This document shows, piece by piece, positions 56,606 to 64,000 of a DNA stretch of 64,000 bases. The notes under the pieces are model-generated. The model did no database searches. It had not been told where the DNA came from and worked only from the letters and a program-made list of their open reading frames with translations. The position numbers and the translations under genes are program-made. The DNA is taken from positions 62,001 to 126,000 of the forward strand of contig DATLIY010000003.1 of NCBI GenBank assembly GCA_035539175.1. Reading direction: 5' to 3'. The DNA is from Acidisarcina sp. Lineage in GTDB: Bacteria; Acidobacteriota; Terriglobia; Terriglobales; Acidobacteriaceae. Numbering within the stretch: position 1 is the stretch's first letter; each line of letters opens with the position of its first letter.

Positions 56606-56680
56606 CGATCCTGGTAACGATCAATCCCTGGAACGATCACAAGGAGCGATCACAAGGAACGATCCAGCAAAGTCACGATC
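56603..56680. repeat. Clustered ACGATC-type short repeats upstream of mrp
   Basis: TAACGATCCTGG, TAACGATCAATCCCTGG, AACGATCACAAGG, AGCGATCACAAGG, AACGATCC and CACGATCC follow in about 78 bp, between the thioesterase stop and the mrp start. GATCACAAGG occurs twice exactly. Confidence 0.75.
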
Positions 56681-56747
56681 CAATCTCTATATCGGCCTGA
56701 GACTTCGAAGGCGTAACGGAATTCGCAAAAAGGAAACGGATATCACA

Positions 56748-57578
56748 ATGGGACACATGGCAACACCTCCAGCACCGCAGCCGCTCCCCGGAGTGGCCAA
56801 CATCATCGCAATCGGATCGGGCAAGGGCGGAGTGGGAAAGACCACGCTGTCTGTCAACATTGCCGTGGCACTGGCAAAGCTCGGCTTCCGCGTGGGATTG
56901 ATTGACGCCGATATCTACGGCCCGAACGTGCCACTCATGCTGGGCACCGGCGCCCAGCCACGCATCAAAGAAAACAATCAGATCGAACCCAATACGGCTC
57001 ATGGCGTGAAGGTCATGTCGATCGGCTTCATCTCGCCGGGAGACAAGCCGCTGGTGATGCGCGGACCCATGCTTCACCAGATCATCCGCCAGTTTCTGCA
57101 CCAGGTGGACTGGGGCGAGTTGGACTTCCTTCTGATCGATCTGCCGCCAGGAACGGGAGACGTCGTTATCTCGCTGGTGCAGACCGTTCCCTTGACCGGC
57201 GCCGTCGTCGTATCCACTCCTTCGGATGTGTCGCTGCAGGATGCGCGCAAGGCGGTGGAGATGTTCCACCAGGTCAACGTCGATATCCTCGGCATCGTGG
57301 AAAACATGAGCCACTTCACCTGCCCGCACTGCCACGAGGTTATTGATATCTTTGCCCGCGGCGGGGCGGATCGCATGGCGAAGCAGTTCAACGTTCCGTT
57401 CCTCGGATCGATCGAGCTGGTGCCGGAGATACGCGAGGGGGGCGACACGGGAATGCCCGTGGCTCTTGGCGGTCCGGAATCGGCCCAGGGCAAAGAGTTC
57501 TTTGCCGTCGCGGAAAAGCTCGTCGAGCGTGCCAAGGCGCAATCGAGCAAGGCCGAGAACATCTTTGAGATCAGCTAG
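56748..57578 (+). CDS. mrp: Mrp/NBP35-family iron-sulfur carrier ATPase
   Basis: 276 residues. P-loop GSGKGGVGKTTLSVNIA, GLIDADIYGPNVP, LLIDLPPGTGD and CPHC in FTCPHCHEVIDIFARGG, the CxxC that bridges a [4Fe-4S] cluster in the dimer. It delivers iron-sulfur clusters to target enzymes. The usual N-terminal DUF59 domain is missing. ATG 56748 has AAAGGAAA upstream; the longer open frame to 56424 overlaps the thioesterase and is spurious. Confidence 0.94.
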   Translation: MGHMATPPAPQPLPGVANIIAIGSGKGGVGKTTLSVNIAVALAKLGFRVGLIDADIYGPNVPLMLGTGAQPRIKENNQIEPNTAHGVKVMSIGFISPGDKPLVMRGPMLHQIIRQFLHQVDWGELDFLLIDLPPGTGDVVISLVQTVPLTGAVVVSTPSDVSLQDARKAVEMFHQVNVDILGIVENMSHFTCPHCHEVIDIFARGGADRMAKQFNVPFLGSIELVPEIREGGDTGMPVALGGPESAQGKEFFAVAEKLVERAKAQSSKAENIFEIS

Positions 57579-57617
57579 AAAGGCTGATTGTCCGCGCGCA
57601 GCGGTCTGCAGTCGTGC

Positions 57618-57639
57618 CGGCGGGTAGTACTGCCCGCCG
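57618..57639. terminator. Hairpin after mrp
   Basis: CGGCGGG (57618-57624) pairs with CCCGCCG (57633-57639) around TAGTACTG. No T-run; a probable end of the mrp transcript, before the hrcA promoter. Confidence 0.5.
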
Positions 57640-57718
57640 CACATGCGCGGGGCCTGCTGCGTATGCAGACTCCGCGGCCTCATGGGTCGCTGACAACAGC
57701 CCACTGAATGCCGCCGGG

Positions 57719-57747
57719 TTGACACCCCTCATGGCGCTTCCTAGAAT
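57719..57747 (+). promoter_or_regulatory. Sigma-70 type promoter of hrcA-grpE-dnaJ, with overlapping inverted repeat
   Basis: TTGACA (57719-57724), 17-bp spacer, TAGAAT (57742-57747), 69 bp before hrcA. An inverted repeat CTTCCT (57737-57742) / AGGAAG (57753-57758) overlaps the -10. No CIRCE element (TTAGCACTC-N9-GAGTGCTAA) is seen. Confidence 0.7.
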
Positions 57748-57815
57748 TAAACAGGAAGACCTTGCCCATTCGCGCCCTGTTGGACTGCGACTGATGGGTT
57801 CAGGGGCGGTGGAAT

Positions 57816-58886
57816 ATGTCTGCTGAGGTTCGAATCAGTCCCAGGGAACGACTTGTACTCACGGCAATCGTCGAGACGTACATCGCGACCGGAGAGCCGG
57901 TGGCCTCGCAAACCGTTGCCCGCCACTTTGGCAGCAAAGATGGTATGAGTTCCGCGACGATCCGCAATGTCATGGCGAGTCTGGGCGAAGCGGGTCTGCT
58001 GGAGCAGCCGCACACATCCGCGGGGCGCATCCCTACGGCACAGGCATTCCGCTTTTATGTAGAGCAACTCAGTGGTTTATCGCGGCTTGCGCCCGGCAGC
58101 CTGACGCCGGAGCAGCGCGAGCAGATCGCAGACAGCTTTGCGGGGGTTCACGGCAGCCAGCAGTTTCTTGAGCGTACCTCCCACGTGCTGGCCTTGCTGT
58201 CGAGCGGTGTGGGTGTAGCGCTCGCATCCGGCACAGAGGCTCATTCGCTGGAGCATATTCACTTCACCCGGCTGAGCGCGAGACGCGTGCTTGCGGTCCT
58301 GGTGACGATGGCGGGAGCGGTGCTCGACCGGGTTCTGGTGTTGGATCGCGACCTGGCCCATGCCGAGCTTGAGGTTGCCGCGCGCTTTCTGAATGAGAAT
58401 TTTCACGGCTGGTCCATCGAGCGCATTCGCGTGGATCTGACGCATCGCGTGGAAGCCGAGCGGAATGAGTATGACCGGCTCATGTCCTCGGTGGAAGAGC
58501 TATGCCGCAAAGGAGCCTTTGCCGCGGAGTTTGCGGACCAGAGTATCTTTGTGGAGGGTGTCGGCAACCTGGTCGCGAGCGAGATGGATCGCGAACGGTT
58601 GCGTCAGTTGCTGGGGGCCCTGGAGACGAAGCAGCGTCTGATCGAGTTGCTGAATGCTTATGTTGACTCACGCCAGCAGGCAGTGCGGGTGGTCGTGGGG
58701 CTTGAAGATTCCATCCCGGAGATGAGTAACATCGTGCTTTTTGGCGCTCCGGTGCATCTGGGCGCGGAGAGCTTCGGTACAGTCGCCGTAATCGGTCCTA
58801 CGCGCATCCAGTATCAAGAGACGATCAATGCGGTTTCGTATATCGCGCAGCTTTCTGAACGCATCCTGCAGGCGCCCCAGCAGTGA
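57816..58886 (+). CDS. hrcA: Heat-inducible transcription repressor HrcA
   Basis: 356 residues. N-terminal winged helix (RERLVLTAIVETYIATGEPVASQTVA, MSSATIRNVMASLGEAGLLEQPHTSAGRIPT spread over about 8-75), then the GAF-like core with FTRLSARRVLAVLVT and the C-terminal GAESFGTVAVIGPTRIQYQETI. It normally represses groE and dnaK operons by binding CIRCE. It leads the hrcA-grpE-dnaJ operon and overlaps grpE's upstream region. Confidence 0.95.
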   Translation: MSAEVRISPRERLVLTAIVETYIATGEPVASQTVARHFGSKDGMSSATIRNVMASLGEAGLLEQPHTSAGRIPTAQAFRFYVEQLSGLSRLAPGSLTPEQREQIADSFAGVHGSQQFLERTSHVLALLSSGVGVALASGTEAHSLEHIHFTRLSARRVLAVLVTMAGAVLDRVLVLDRDLAHAELEVAARFLNENFHGWSIERIRVDLTHRVEAERNEYDRLMSSVEELCRKGAFAAEFADQSIFVEGVGNLVASEMDRERLRQLLGALETKQRLIELLNAYVDSRQQAVRVVVGLEDSIPEMSNIVLFGAPVHLGAESFGTVAVIGPTRIQYQETINAVSYIAQLSERILQAPQQ

Positions 58887-58969
58887 GGCGGGAACGTCCG
58901 GGGAAAGAGACGCCACCATGGCTGCGTCAGCCCTATGAATCCATGAAAGAAATATTTTCGAAGGTACGT

Positions 58970-59587
58970 ATGTCAACAACACAAAAGCCGTCCGATGGAA
59001 AAATTGAAGCACTGCTGAACACGGATCCCGCCTCAGATCCCGCGGAGGATGTGGTCAGTGGAATGGAGGCCGGCGAAGGGCCGGCAACCGTTACAGAGAT
59101 GCCGCTCTCGGGAGCCGCTGTTCCACAAGAGGAGTATGAGCGGATCAAGGCCGAGCGCGATCAGCTCTTCGACCGGCTTGCACGCCTGCAGGCGGAGTTC
59201 GACAACGCCCGCAAGCGGGAGGCGAAGGAGCGCACGGAATTTCGCGACTACGCTATCGGGAATGCGGTCGCGCAGTTTCTTCCGGTCCTCGATAATTTTC
59301 AGCTGGCTCTCAATGCCAACGGCTCGGCAGAGCAGCTTCGCGGCGGAGTGGAGCTGATCGTCAAGCAGATGGAAGAAGCTCTGAAATCTCTCAACGTTGT
59401 TCCCGTGGAAACAGTAGGGGAACAGTTTGATCCGCATGTCCATGAGGCGCTTGGCACCGTAGAAAGCGAAGATGTGCCGGATCAGCAGATCGTCGATGAA
59501 ATTCGGCGCGGTTACCGCATCCGTGATCGCCTGCTGCGCCCGGCGATGGTTCGTGTAGCCCATAATCCGAAGCAGAAAGAAGCATGA
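58970..59587 (+). CDS. grpE: Nucleotide exchange factor GrpE
   Basis: 205 residues. Acidic N terminus, long coiled-coil helix (QEEYERIKAERDQLFDRLARLQAEFDNARKR over about 60-95), then FLPVLDNFQLAL, VELIVKQMEEAL and the beta wing with GEQFDPHVHEAL and RGYRIRDRLLRPAMVRV. It drives ADP release from DnaK. ATG 58970 has AAGG at 5 nt; GTG 58883, overlapping the hrcA stop, is possible. Its stop overlaps the dnaJ start (ATGA). Confidence 0.94.
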   Translation: MSTTQKPSDGKIEALLNTDPASDPAEDVVSGMEAGEGPATVTEMPLSGAAVPQEEYERIKAERDQLFDRLARLQAEFDNARKREAKERTEFRDYAIGNAVAQFLPVLDNFQLALNANGSAEQLRGGVELIVKQMEEALKSLNVVPVETVGEQFDPHVHEALGTVESEDVPDQQIVDEIRRGYRIRDRLLRPAMVRVAHNPKQKEA

Positions 59588-60717
59588 GCAGAACAGACAA
59601 CGTGACCAAAACCGACTTTTATGAACTGCTGGGCGTGTCCCGCGATGCCACGGATCAAGAGATCAAAACGGCGTATCGCAAACTAGCCATGCAGCATCAT
59701 CCGGATCGGAATCCGGATAATCCAGAATCTGAAGAGAAGTTCAAGGAAGCCAGCGAGGCCTACCAGGTCCTCTCCGACTCAGAAAAACGCGCGGCTTACG
59801 ATCGATATGGGCATGCTGCGTTTAACGGCGGAGGCGGAGGTGGAAATCCCTTTGCCGGCGCACAGGATATCGGCGACATCTTCGGGGACATCTTCGGCGA
59901 GATGTTCAATATGGGGGGCCAGGGACGCAGGCCCTCGCGTGTCCAGCGCGGCCAGGATCTGCGCTATGACATGACGATCGAATTCGTCGAGGCGGCCTTT
60001 GGCAAAGATGCGGAGATTCAGATTCGGCGTCTGGAGGCCTGCGCGGATTGCCATGGCACAGGCACAGCCAGCGGCCGCGGTCCGGTAACCTGCCGCCAGT
60101 GCCAGGGGCGGGGCCAGGTTCGCTATCAGCAAGGATTCTTTTCGATTGCGCGGACTTGCTCGGCCTGCGGCGGTGTCGGCACGGTAATTTCCGATCCCTG
60201 CTCCACCTGCAAGGGGGACACCCGCGTGCATCGAGAGCACATGATCCAAGTCAAGATTCCGGCGGGGGTGGAAGATGGGACGCGGATCCGCTACCAGGCC
60301 GAGGGCGACGCCGGTCGATTTGGCGGGCCCAATGGCGACCTCTACATCTTCCTCACGGTAAAGCCGCACGCCTTTTTCGAACGGGATGGCAACGACCTGC
60401 ACTGCATTCTGCCGATTTCGTTTCCCCAGGCTGCGCTTGGCGCCGAGTTGGATATTCCTACGCTGGAAGGCGAATCGAAGCTGAAGATTCCCGAAGGCAC
60501 GCAGAGCGGCAAGGAGTTCCGCATTCGTTCCAAGGGAATTCCGTACCTGAACGAACATGGCCGCGGCGATCTCATCGTGCAGGTGATGGTGCAGACGCCG
60601 AAGAAGCTGAACAAGGTGCAGCGCGAACTGGTGCGGCAGCTTGCCGATACGCTCAAGGTGGAAAATACGCCAACCTCTCGCGGCCTGTTTGAAAAGATGA
60701 AGGAACTGTTCAGCTAA
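59584..60717 (+). CDS. dnaJ: Chaperone protein DnaJ
   Basis: 377 residues. J domain with HPD at residues 39-41; Gly/Phe-rich linker (NGGGGGGNPFAGAQD); zinc domain with CADCHGTG, CRQCQGRG, CSACGGVG and CSTCKGDT (the last repeat has Asp-Thr in place of the final Gly region); then the C-terminal substrate domain. It stimulates the DnaK ATPase. Start overlaps grpE by 4 nt. dnaK itself is not in the window. Confidence 0.95.
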   Translation: MSRTDNVTKTDFYELLGVSRDATDQEIKTAYRKLAMQHHPDRNPDNPESEEKFKEASEAYQVLSDSEKRAAYDRYGHAAFNGGGGGGNPFAGAQDIGDIFGDIFGEMFNMGGQGRRPSRVQRGQDLRYDMTIEFVEAAFGKDAEIQIRRLEACADCHGTGTASGRGPVTCRQCQGRGQVRYQQGFFSIARTCSACGGVGTVISDPCSTCKGDTRVHREHMIQVKIPAGVEDGTRIRYQAEGDAGRFGGPNGDLYIFLTVKPHAFFERDGNDLHCILPISFPQAALGAELDIPTLEGESKLKIPEGTQSGKEFRIRSKGIPYLNEHGRGDLIVQVMVQTPKKLNKVQRELVRQLADTLKVENTPTSRGLFEKMKELFS

Positions 60718-60848
60718 GGGCAAAGAACGGATAGGGAAGTGGTTGGAGAGAGCGGGCAGGGAAGCGATTCCTGTCCATGGCCGTTTGCAGGATCGACTAC
60801 CTGCCCGTTGCCCGGTGAACCGCATCTCGCTCTTTGTATTTCAGGCTT

Positions 60849-61580
60849 TTACTCGAGCATCGCCGCGATCACGGACAGGGCGGCAATTGCCGCCGTCTCG
60901 GCTCGAAGAATTCGCGGTCCCAGGCTCACGGAGCGCCATCCCTCGGCATCCAGGAGAGCCGCTTCGTCGGAAGCCCATCCGCCTTCGGGGCCGATTGCCA
61001 CGCGAATGGATGGCACCTCGTCCCCGGCAGCGATCAGAACTTCACTCATCATTTGCCGCAGTGTCGTGCCTCGTTCCTGTTCTGCCAGGACAAGCCTTAC
61101 GGAGTCCTCCTGCGTGCGCGCCGCGACTTTAAGCGGAGCCGGATCTTCGATGAGCGGAACATCGGAGCGGCGGGATTGCTGCGCTGCTTCGTGTGCAATC
61201 CGGCGCCAGCGTTCCACGCGCTTCTCTGCGGCCAGTGCCAGGTGCTTTTCGCTGCGTCTCGCGATCACGGGGACAAGCGATTGCACCCCGAGTTCGGTTG
61301 CCTTTTCAATCGCCCACTCCATGCGATCGAACTTAAAGATGGAGATCAACAGGGTGATGGGAAGAGCGGGGTCCGCCTTGACCTCAGCGACAAGATTGAA
61401 GCGAACCTCCTCCGGCGAGATGCTTGCGATCACGCCATGCCAGACTTGGCCGCCGGCAACGACATCGTATTCCATTCCGGCCTGAGCGCGCAGAACTCGA
61501 ACCAGATGCATGGCTTGTTCGCCGCTTAGTGTCGCAGTGGCGTCATCCCAGTGATCGGCAATCCATCGGCGTCGTGTCAT
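60849..61580 (-). CDS. rsmE: 16S rRNA m3U1498 methyltransferase
   Basis: 243 residues of the SPOUT family. The PUA-like N-terminal domain has QAMHLVRVLRAQAGMEYDVV; the knotted AdoMet site is AIGPEGGWASDEAALL followed by SLGPRILRAETAAIAALSVI. It methylates U1498 of 16S rRNA. It is convergent with dnaJ; in many bacteria it follows dnaJ/prmA, so the association is kept but the direction is turned. Confidence 0.93.
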   Translation of the reverse strand: MTRRRWIADHWDDATATLSGEQAMHLVRVLRAQAGMEYDVVAGGQVWHGVIASISPEEVRFNLVAEVKADPALPITLLISIFKFDRMEWAIEKATELGVQSLVPVIARRSEKHLALAAEKRVERWRRIAHEAAQQSRRSDVPLIEDPAPLKVAARTQEDSVRLVLAEQERGTTLRQMMSEVLIAAGDEVPSIRVAIGPEGGWASDEAALLDAEGWRSVSLGPRILRAETAAIAALSVIAAMLE

Positions 61581-61676
61581 ACGTCTTCTTTCAGAAATTC
61601 GTACCTCATCAAGAGTAGAGTAATTCTCTTTTCTCTACCGGCGATAGGAGCGTGTATTCTCCCGCAGAAACAGTTT

Positions 61677-61699
61677 GGGGGACGCTTGCCGCGTCCCCC
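61677..61699. repeat. Strong hairpin downstream of the Lys/Ala peptide gene
   Basis: GGGGGACGC and GCGTCCCCC pair perfectly around TTGCC. It lies between rsmE and the 24-residue peptide gene, downstream of the latter. There is no poly-T, so termination is possible but not certain. Confidence 0.55.
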
Positions 61700-61728
61700 A
61701 TGTGTGGCTGAATCCTCTTGCCTAAGGA

Positions 61729-61803
61729 TTACTTCTTCTTCGCCGTCTTCTTTGCTGCCTTCTTAGCGGGTGCTTTCTTGGCTGCCTTTTTTGCTGTTGC
61801 CAT
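61729..61803 (-). CDS. 24-residue Lys/Ala-rich histone-H1-tail-like peptide
   Basis: MATAKKAAKKAPAKKAAKKT followed by AKKK. It consists only of AAKK/APAKK units like those of bacterial H1-like and AlgP-type proteins, with no folded domain. GGGAGAA stands about 8 nt before the ATG, and a strong hairpin follows the stop. If expressed, it should bind DNA or RNA by charge. Too short for standard gene callers, but the ribosome site, composition and terminator-like hairpin support it. Confidence 0.6.
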   Translation of the reverse strand: MATAKKAAKKAPAKKAAKKTAKKK

Positions 61804-62206
61804 GGTTTCTATTCTCCCTTTTCGATGTGCATCGAATCTGCAACACGAGTGTTGCAGTTACGGAAGGTATATGGTTCTTGAAAAAATGTGTCAAGAAAAA
61901 AATTGCAATTCGCAGCACACTTCCTCAATTGCGAATCGAAAAAAGCAATGAGGTTCGATCCGATTTTTCCGGATGCAGAAATACGACGAGAGAAGTGCAC
62001 CTTGAATATCGTTGCTCCACGGGGTCTTCCTCTGGCGTTGCGTGTTGCGACAGCGCTTGCTATCTTCAGTCGGCTGGTTTGGTGCTTCGCACTTCGCATC
62101 CAAACTGATTGTGCTGCTCTCCGGGTAGAAACGTCTGCCGCCCGCACCAGTCAAAGGGTTGAGAGCTATCGGCTAAGAGCCGTCGGGTTAAGAGAGGGCC
62201 TACACC
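61804..62206. other. 403-bp intergenic region
   Basis: AT-rich left half (61860-61960) as expected for the promoter of the Lys/Ala peptide gene and/or the thiolase gene. A small stem CGGCT-AAG-AGCCG (62170-62182) lies 25 nt before the thiolase start. No credible gene. Confidence 0.5.
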
Positions 62207-63391
62207 ATGGAAGAAATTGTGATTGTCTCCGCTGTTCGAACACCGATCGGAAAATTTCAGGGCTCCCTCTCTGACTTTTCCGCTGTGCAACTGGGAGCGC
62301 TCGCAGTCCGTGAGACGGTCCGGCGCGCCACGGTGGATGCTGCGTCGATCGATGAGTGCATTCTCGGGAACGTTGTCTCTGCTGGCCTTGGCCAGAACCC
62401 CGCGCGGCAAGCGGCGATCCGCGGCGGTCTGCCGCCCGAGGTGAGCGCCATGACGATTAACAAGGTTTGCGGTTCCGGGCTAAAAGCGATCGCACTCGCA
62501 GCGCAATCCATCCAGACCGGGAACGCCGAGACGGTCGTTGCCGGCGGAATGGAATCGATGACGAACGCGCCGTACCTCCTGCCGCAGGGCCGCAGCGGTT
62601 TTCGCATGGGCAACTCCACCGTAGTGGATTCCATGATTCACGATGGCTTGTGGGATGCCTTCTACGACTACCACATGGGGATCACCGGCGAGAACGTGGC
62701 AGAGAAGTATGGCATCACCCGCGAAGAGCAGGATGCGTACGCGGTGAACTCCCATTGCAAGGCTGCGGCAGCCACTCGCGAAGGCCGCTTCTCCGAGGAG
62801 ATTCTGCCGATCGAGATCCCCCCGAAAAAGAAGGGAGAGGAGCCCACCCTCTTCGCACACGATGAATCGATCCGCGAGAATGCGAGCCTCGAGTCTCTGC
62901 GCGCGCTGAAGCCTGCATTCAAAAAGGATGGAACGGTGACCGCCGGCAATGCTCCAGGGGTGAACGATGGAGCGGCCGCCTTCGTCGTCACATCGGCGCG
63001 CAAGGCAAAGGAGCTGTGGTTGCGGCCGATGGCTGCCATCCGCGCGCAGGCGACCAGCGGCGTGGATCCGAAGTGGGTCATGCTGGCTCCCATTACAGGC
63101 GTGAAGAAGCTGCTGGAGCGCGCCGGATGGCCGATCGAGAGCGTGGATCTCTTCGAATTGAACGAAGCATTCGCGGTGCAGGCGATTGCGCTGACTCGCG
63201 AGCTGGGTATCCCGCCGGAAAAGTTGAACGTCAATGGGGGGGCGGTCGCACTGGGACATCCTATCGGTGCCAGCGGAGCTCGCTGCCTGGTCACGCTACT
63301 GCATGAGATGATCCGTCGCGACGCGCATCGCGGAGTGGTGGCTTTGTGTCTCGGCGGCGGAAACTCTGTCGCCCTGGCCGTCGAGCGTTGA
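62207..63391 (+). CDS. Acetyl-CoA acetyltransferase (thiolase)
   Basis: 394 residues. Acyl-enzyme Cys in [12 protein letters not shown] (about residue 88); [10 protein letters not shown]; the catalytic His in [19 protein letters not shown]; second Cys in [12 protein letters not shown]. It either condenses two acetyl-CoA or cleaves 3-ketoacyl-CoA. AGAGAGGG stands before the ATG. Length is standard. No beta-oxidation partner gene adjoins it. Confidence 0.94.
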   Translation: MEEIVIVSAVRTPIGKFQGSLSDFSAVQLGALAVRETVRRATVDAASIDECILGNVVSAGLGQNPARQAAIRGGLPPEVSAMTINKVCGSGLKAIALAAQSIQTGNAETVVAGGMESMTNAPYLLPQGRSGFRMGNSTVVDSMIHDGLWDAFYDYHMGITGENVAEKYGITREEQDAYAVNSHCKAAAATREGRFSEEILPIEIPPKKKGEEPTLFAHDESIRENASLESLRALKPAFKKDGTVTAGNAPGVNDGAAAFVVTSARKAKELWLRPMAAIRAQATSGVDPKWVMLAPITGVKKLLERAGWPIESVDLFELNEAFAVQAIALTRELGIPPEKLNVNGGAVALGHPIGASGARCLVTLLHEMIRRDAHRGVVALCLGGGNSVALAVER

Positions 63392-63475
63392 CGCGATAGC
63401 GTGACCCGGCTGCAAGGATGGGAAGGGCGCTATCGAAGGGCGGCTGCTCTTGGTTGCAATTGGAGGGTGAGAAGC

Positions 63476-63569
63476 AGATCCTTCCTGCGCTCAGGATGAC
63501 AATGCTTCTGCGCAGGACAATGCCCTTTGCGCAGGATGACAATGCTTTTGCGCTCAGGATGACAATGCG
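63476..63569. repeat. Degenerate tandem copies of the dispersed GTCATCCTGAGCG-type repeat
   Basis: Four shortened units of CTTYTGCGC(TC)AGGATGACAATG stand in a row (from about 63481), the reverse complement of the repeat at 35164-35193. The first, preceded by GCAGATCC, is nearest to full length. Confidence 0.75.
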
Positions 63570-63591
63570 AGCAACTGATGGCGTAGCGTCT

Positions 63592-64000
<409 letters not shown>

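Noticed and set aside
61888-62274. 128-codon open frame before thiolase
   Set aside because: It runs into the thiolase gene in another frame and has no ribosome site or motif.

Overview
The window looks like ordinary chromosomal DNA of an Acidobacteriota member, probably of the Terriglobia (Terriglobus/Granulicella/Edaphobacter-like). This is inferred from moderately high GC, the housekeeping proteins, the abundance of sigma-54 type regulators, and a dispersed GTCATCCTGAGCGAAGCGAAGGATC-type repeat; no rRNA or other taxonomic marker is present. I found no insertion sequence, prophage, CRISPR array or replication origin. Gene density is high, on both strands, with about 60 protein genes and one tRNA (Val, anticodon CAC).

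Layout. 0.1-3 kb: YciE-like ferritin-fold protein, a 49-residue membrane peptide, and leftward apt, acylphosphatase and efp. 3-9 kb: secreted FecR-like protein, trpG, a type I phosphodiesterase, DUF998 and 35-residue membrane proteins, and trpE. 9-19 kb: gdhA, pgsA, an orphan GvpL/GvpF gene, a coiled-coil membrane protein, a fused aroDE, an M3 peptidase and a sigma-54 activator with a pseudo-receiver. 19-28 kb: pgeF, HU/IHF, sppA, a dolichyl-phosphate type glycosyltransferase, a zinc-ribbon protein, an F420/NADP-binding oxidoreductase, a phospholipase D/cardiolipin synthase, an acidic small protein, an M29 aminopeptidase and a permease-prefix membrane protein. 28-35 kb: methionine synthase split into two overlapping genes, tRNA-Val, and an ECF sigma / zinc anti-sigma / DUF3106 operon. 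35-46 kb: proline dehydrogenase, GlcNAc kinase and nagA (convergent), endonuclease IV, leuS, a membrane protein, guaA, class II aldolase. 46-56 kb: XRE regulator facing a small membrane peptide across an 18-bp triple repeat, rph, an NtrB/NtrC-like two-component pair with a receiver-like satellite gene, a VWA + ChlI-like AAA pair, and LON-domain and TPR proteins. 56-64 kb: thioesterase, Mrp ATPase, hrcA-grpE-dnaJ with a strong promoter, rsmE, a 24-residue Lys/Ala peptide, thiolase, and the 3' part of an L-serine dehydratase running off the right edge.

How genes fit together. Aromatic amino acid synthesis (aroDE, trpE, trpG), one-carbon/methionine metabolism (split metH), amino-sugar catabolism (GlcNAc kinase + nagA), amino-acid catabolism (gdhA, proline dehydrogenase, serine dehydratase) and protein quality control (hrcA-grpE-dnaJ, LON domain, M3, M29, SppA) are represented. 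The items most worth a second look are the ChlI-like AAA/VWA pair whose Walker motifs depart from consensus, the NtrBC-like operon with a candidate -24/-12 promoter and receiver-like satellite, the orphan GvpL/F, the split MetH, an EF-P with Asn at the usually modified loop position, a stand-alone histone-tail-like peptide, and several short tandem repeats placed at stop codons or in regulatory gaps. Nothing in the window is clearly a new defence or mobile system.
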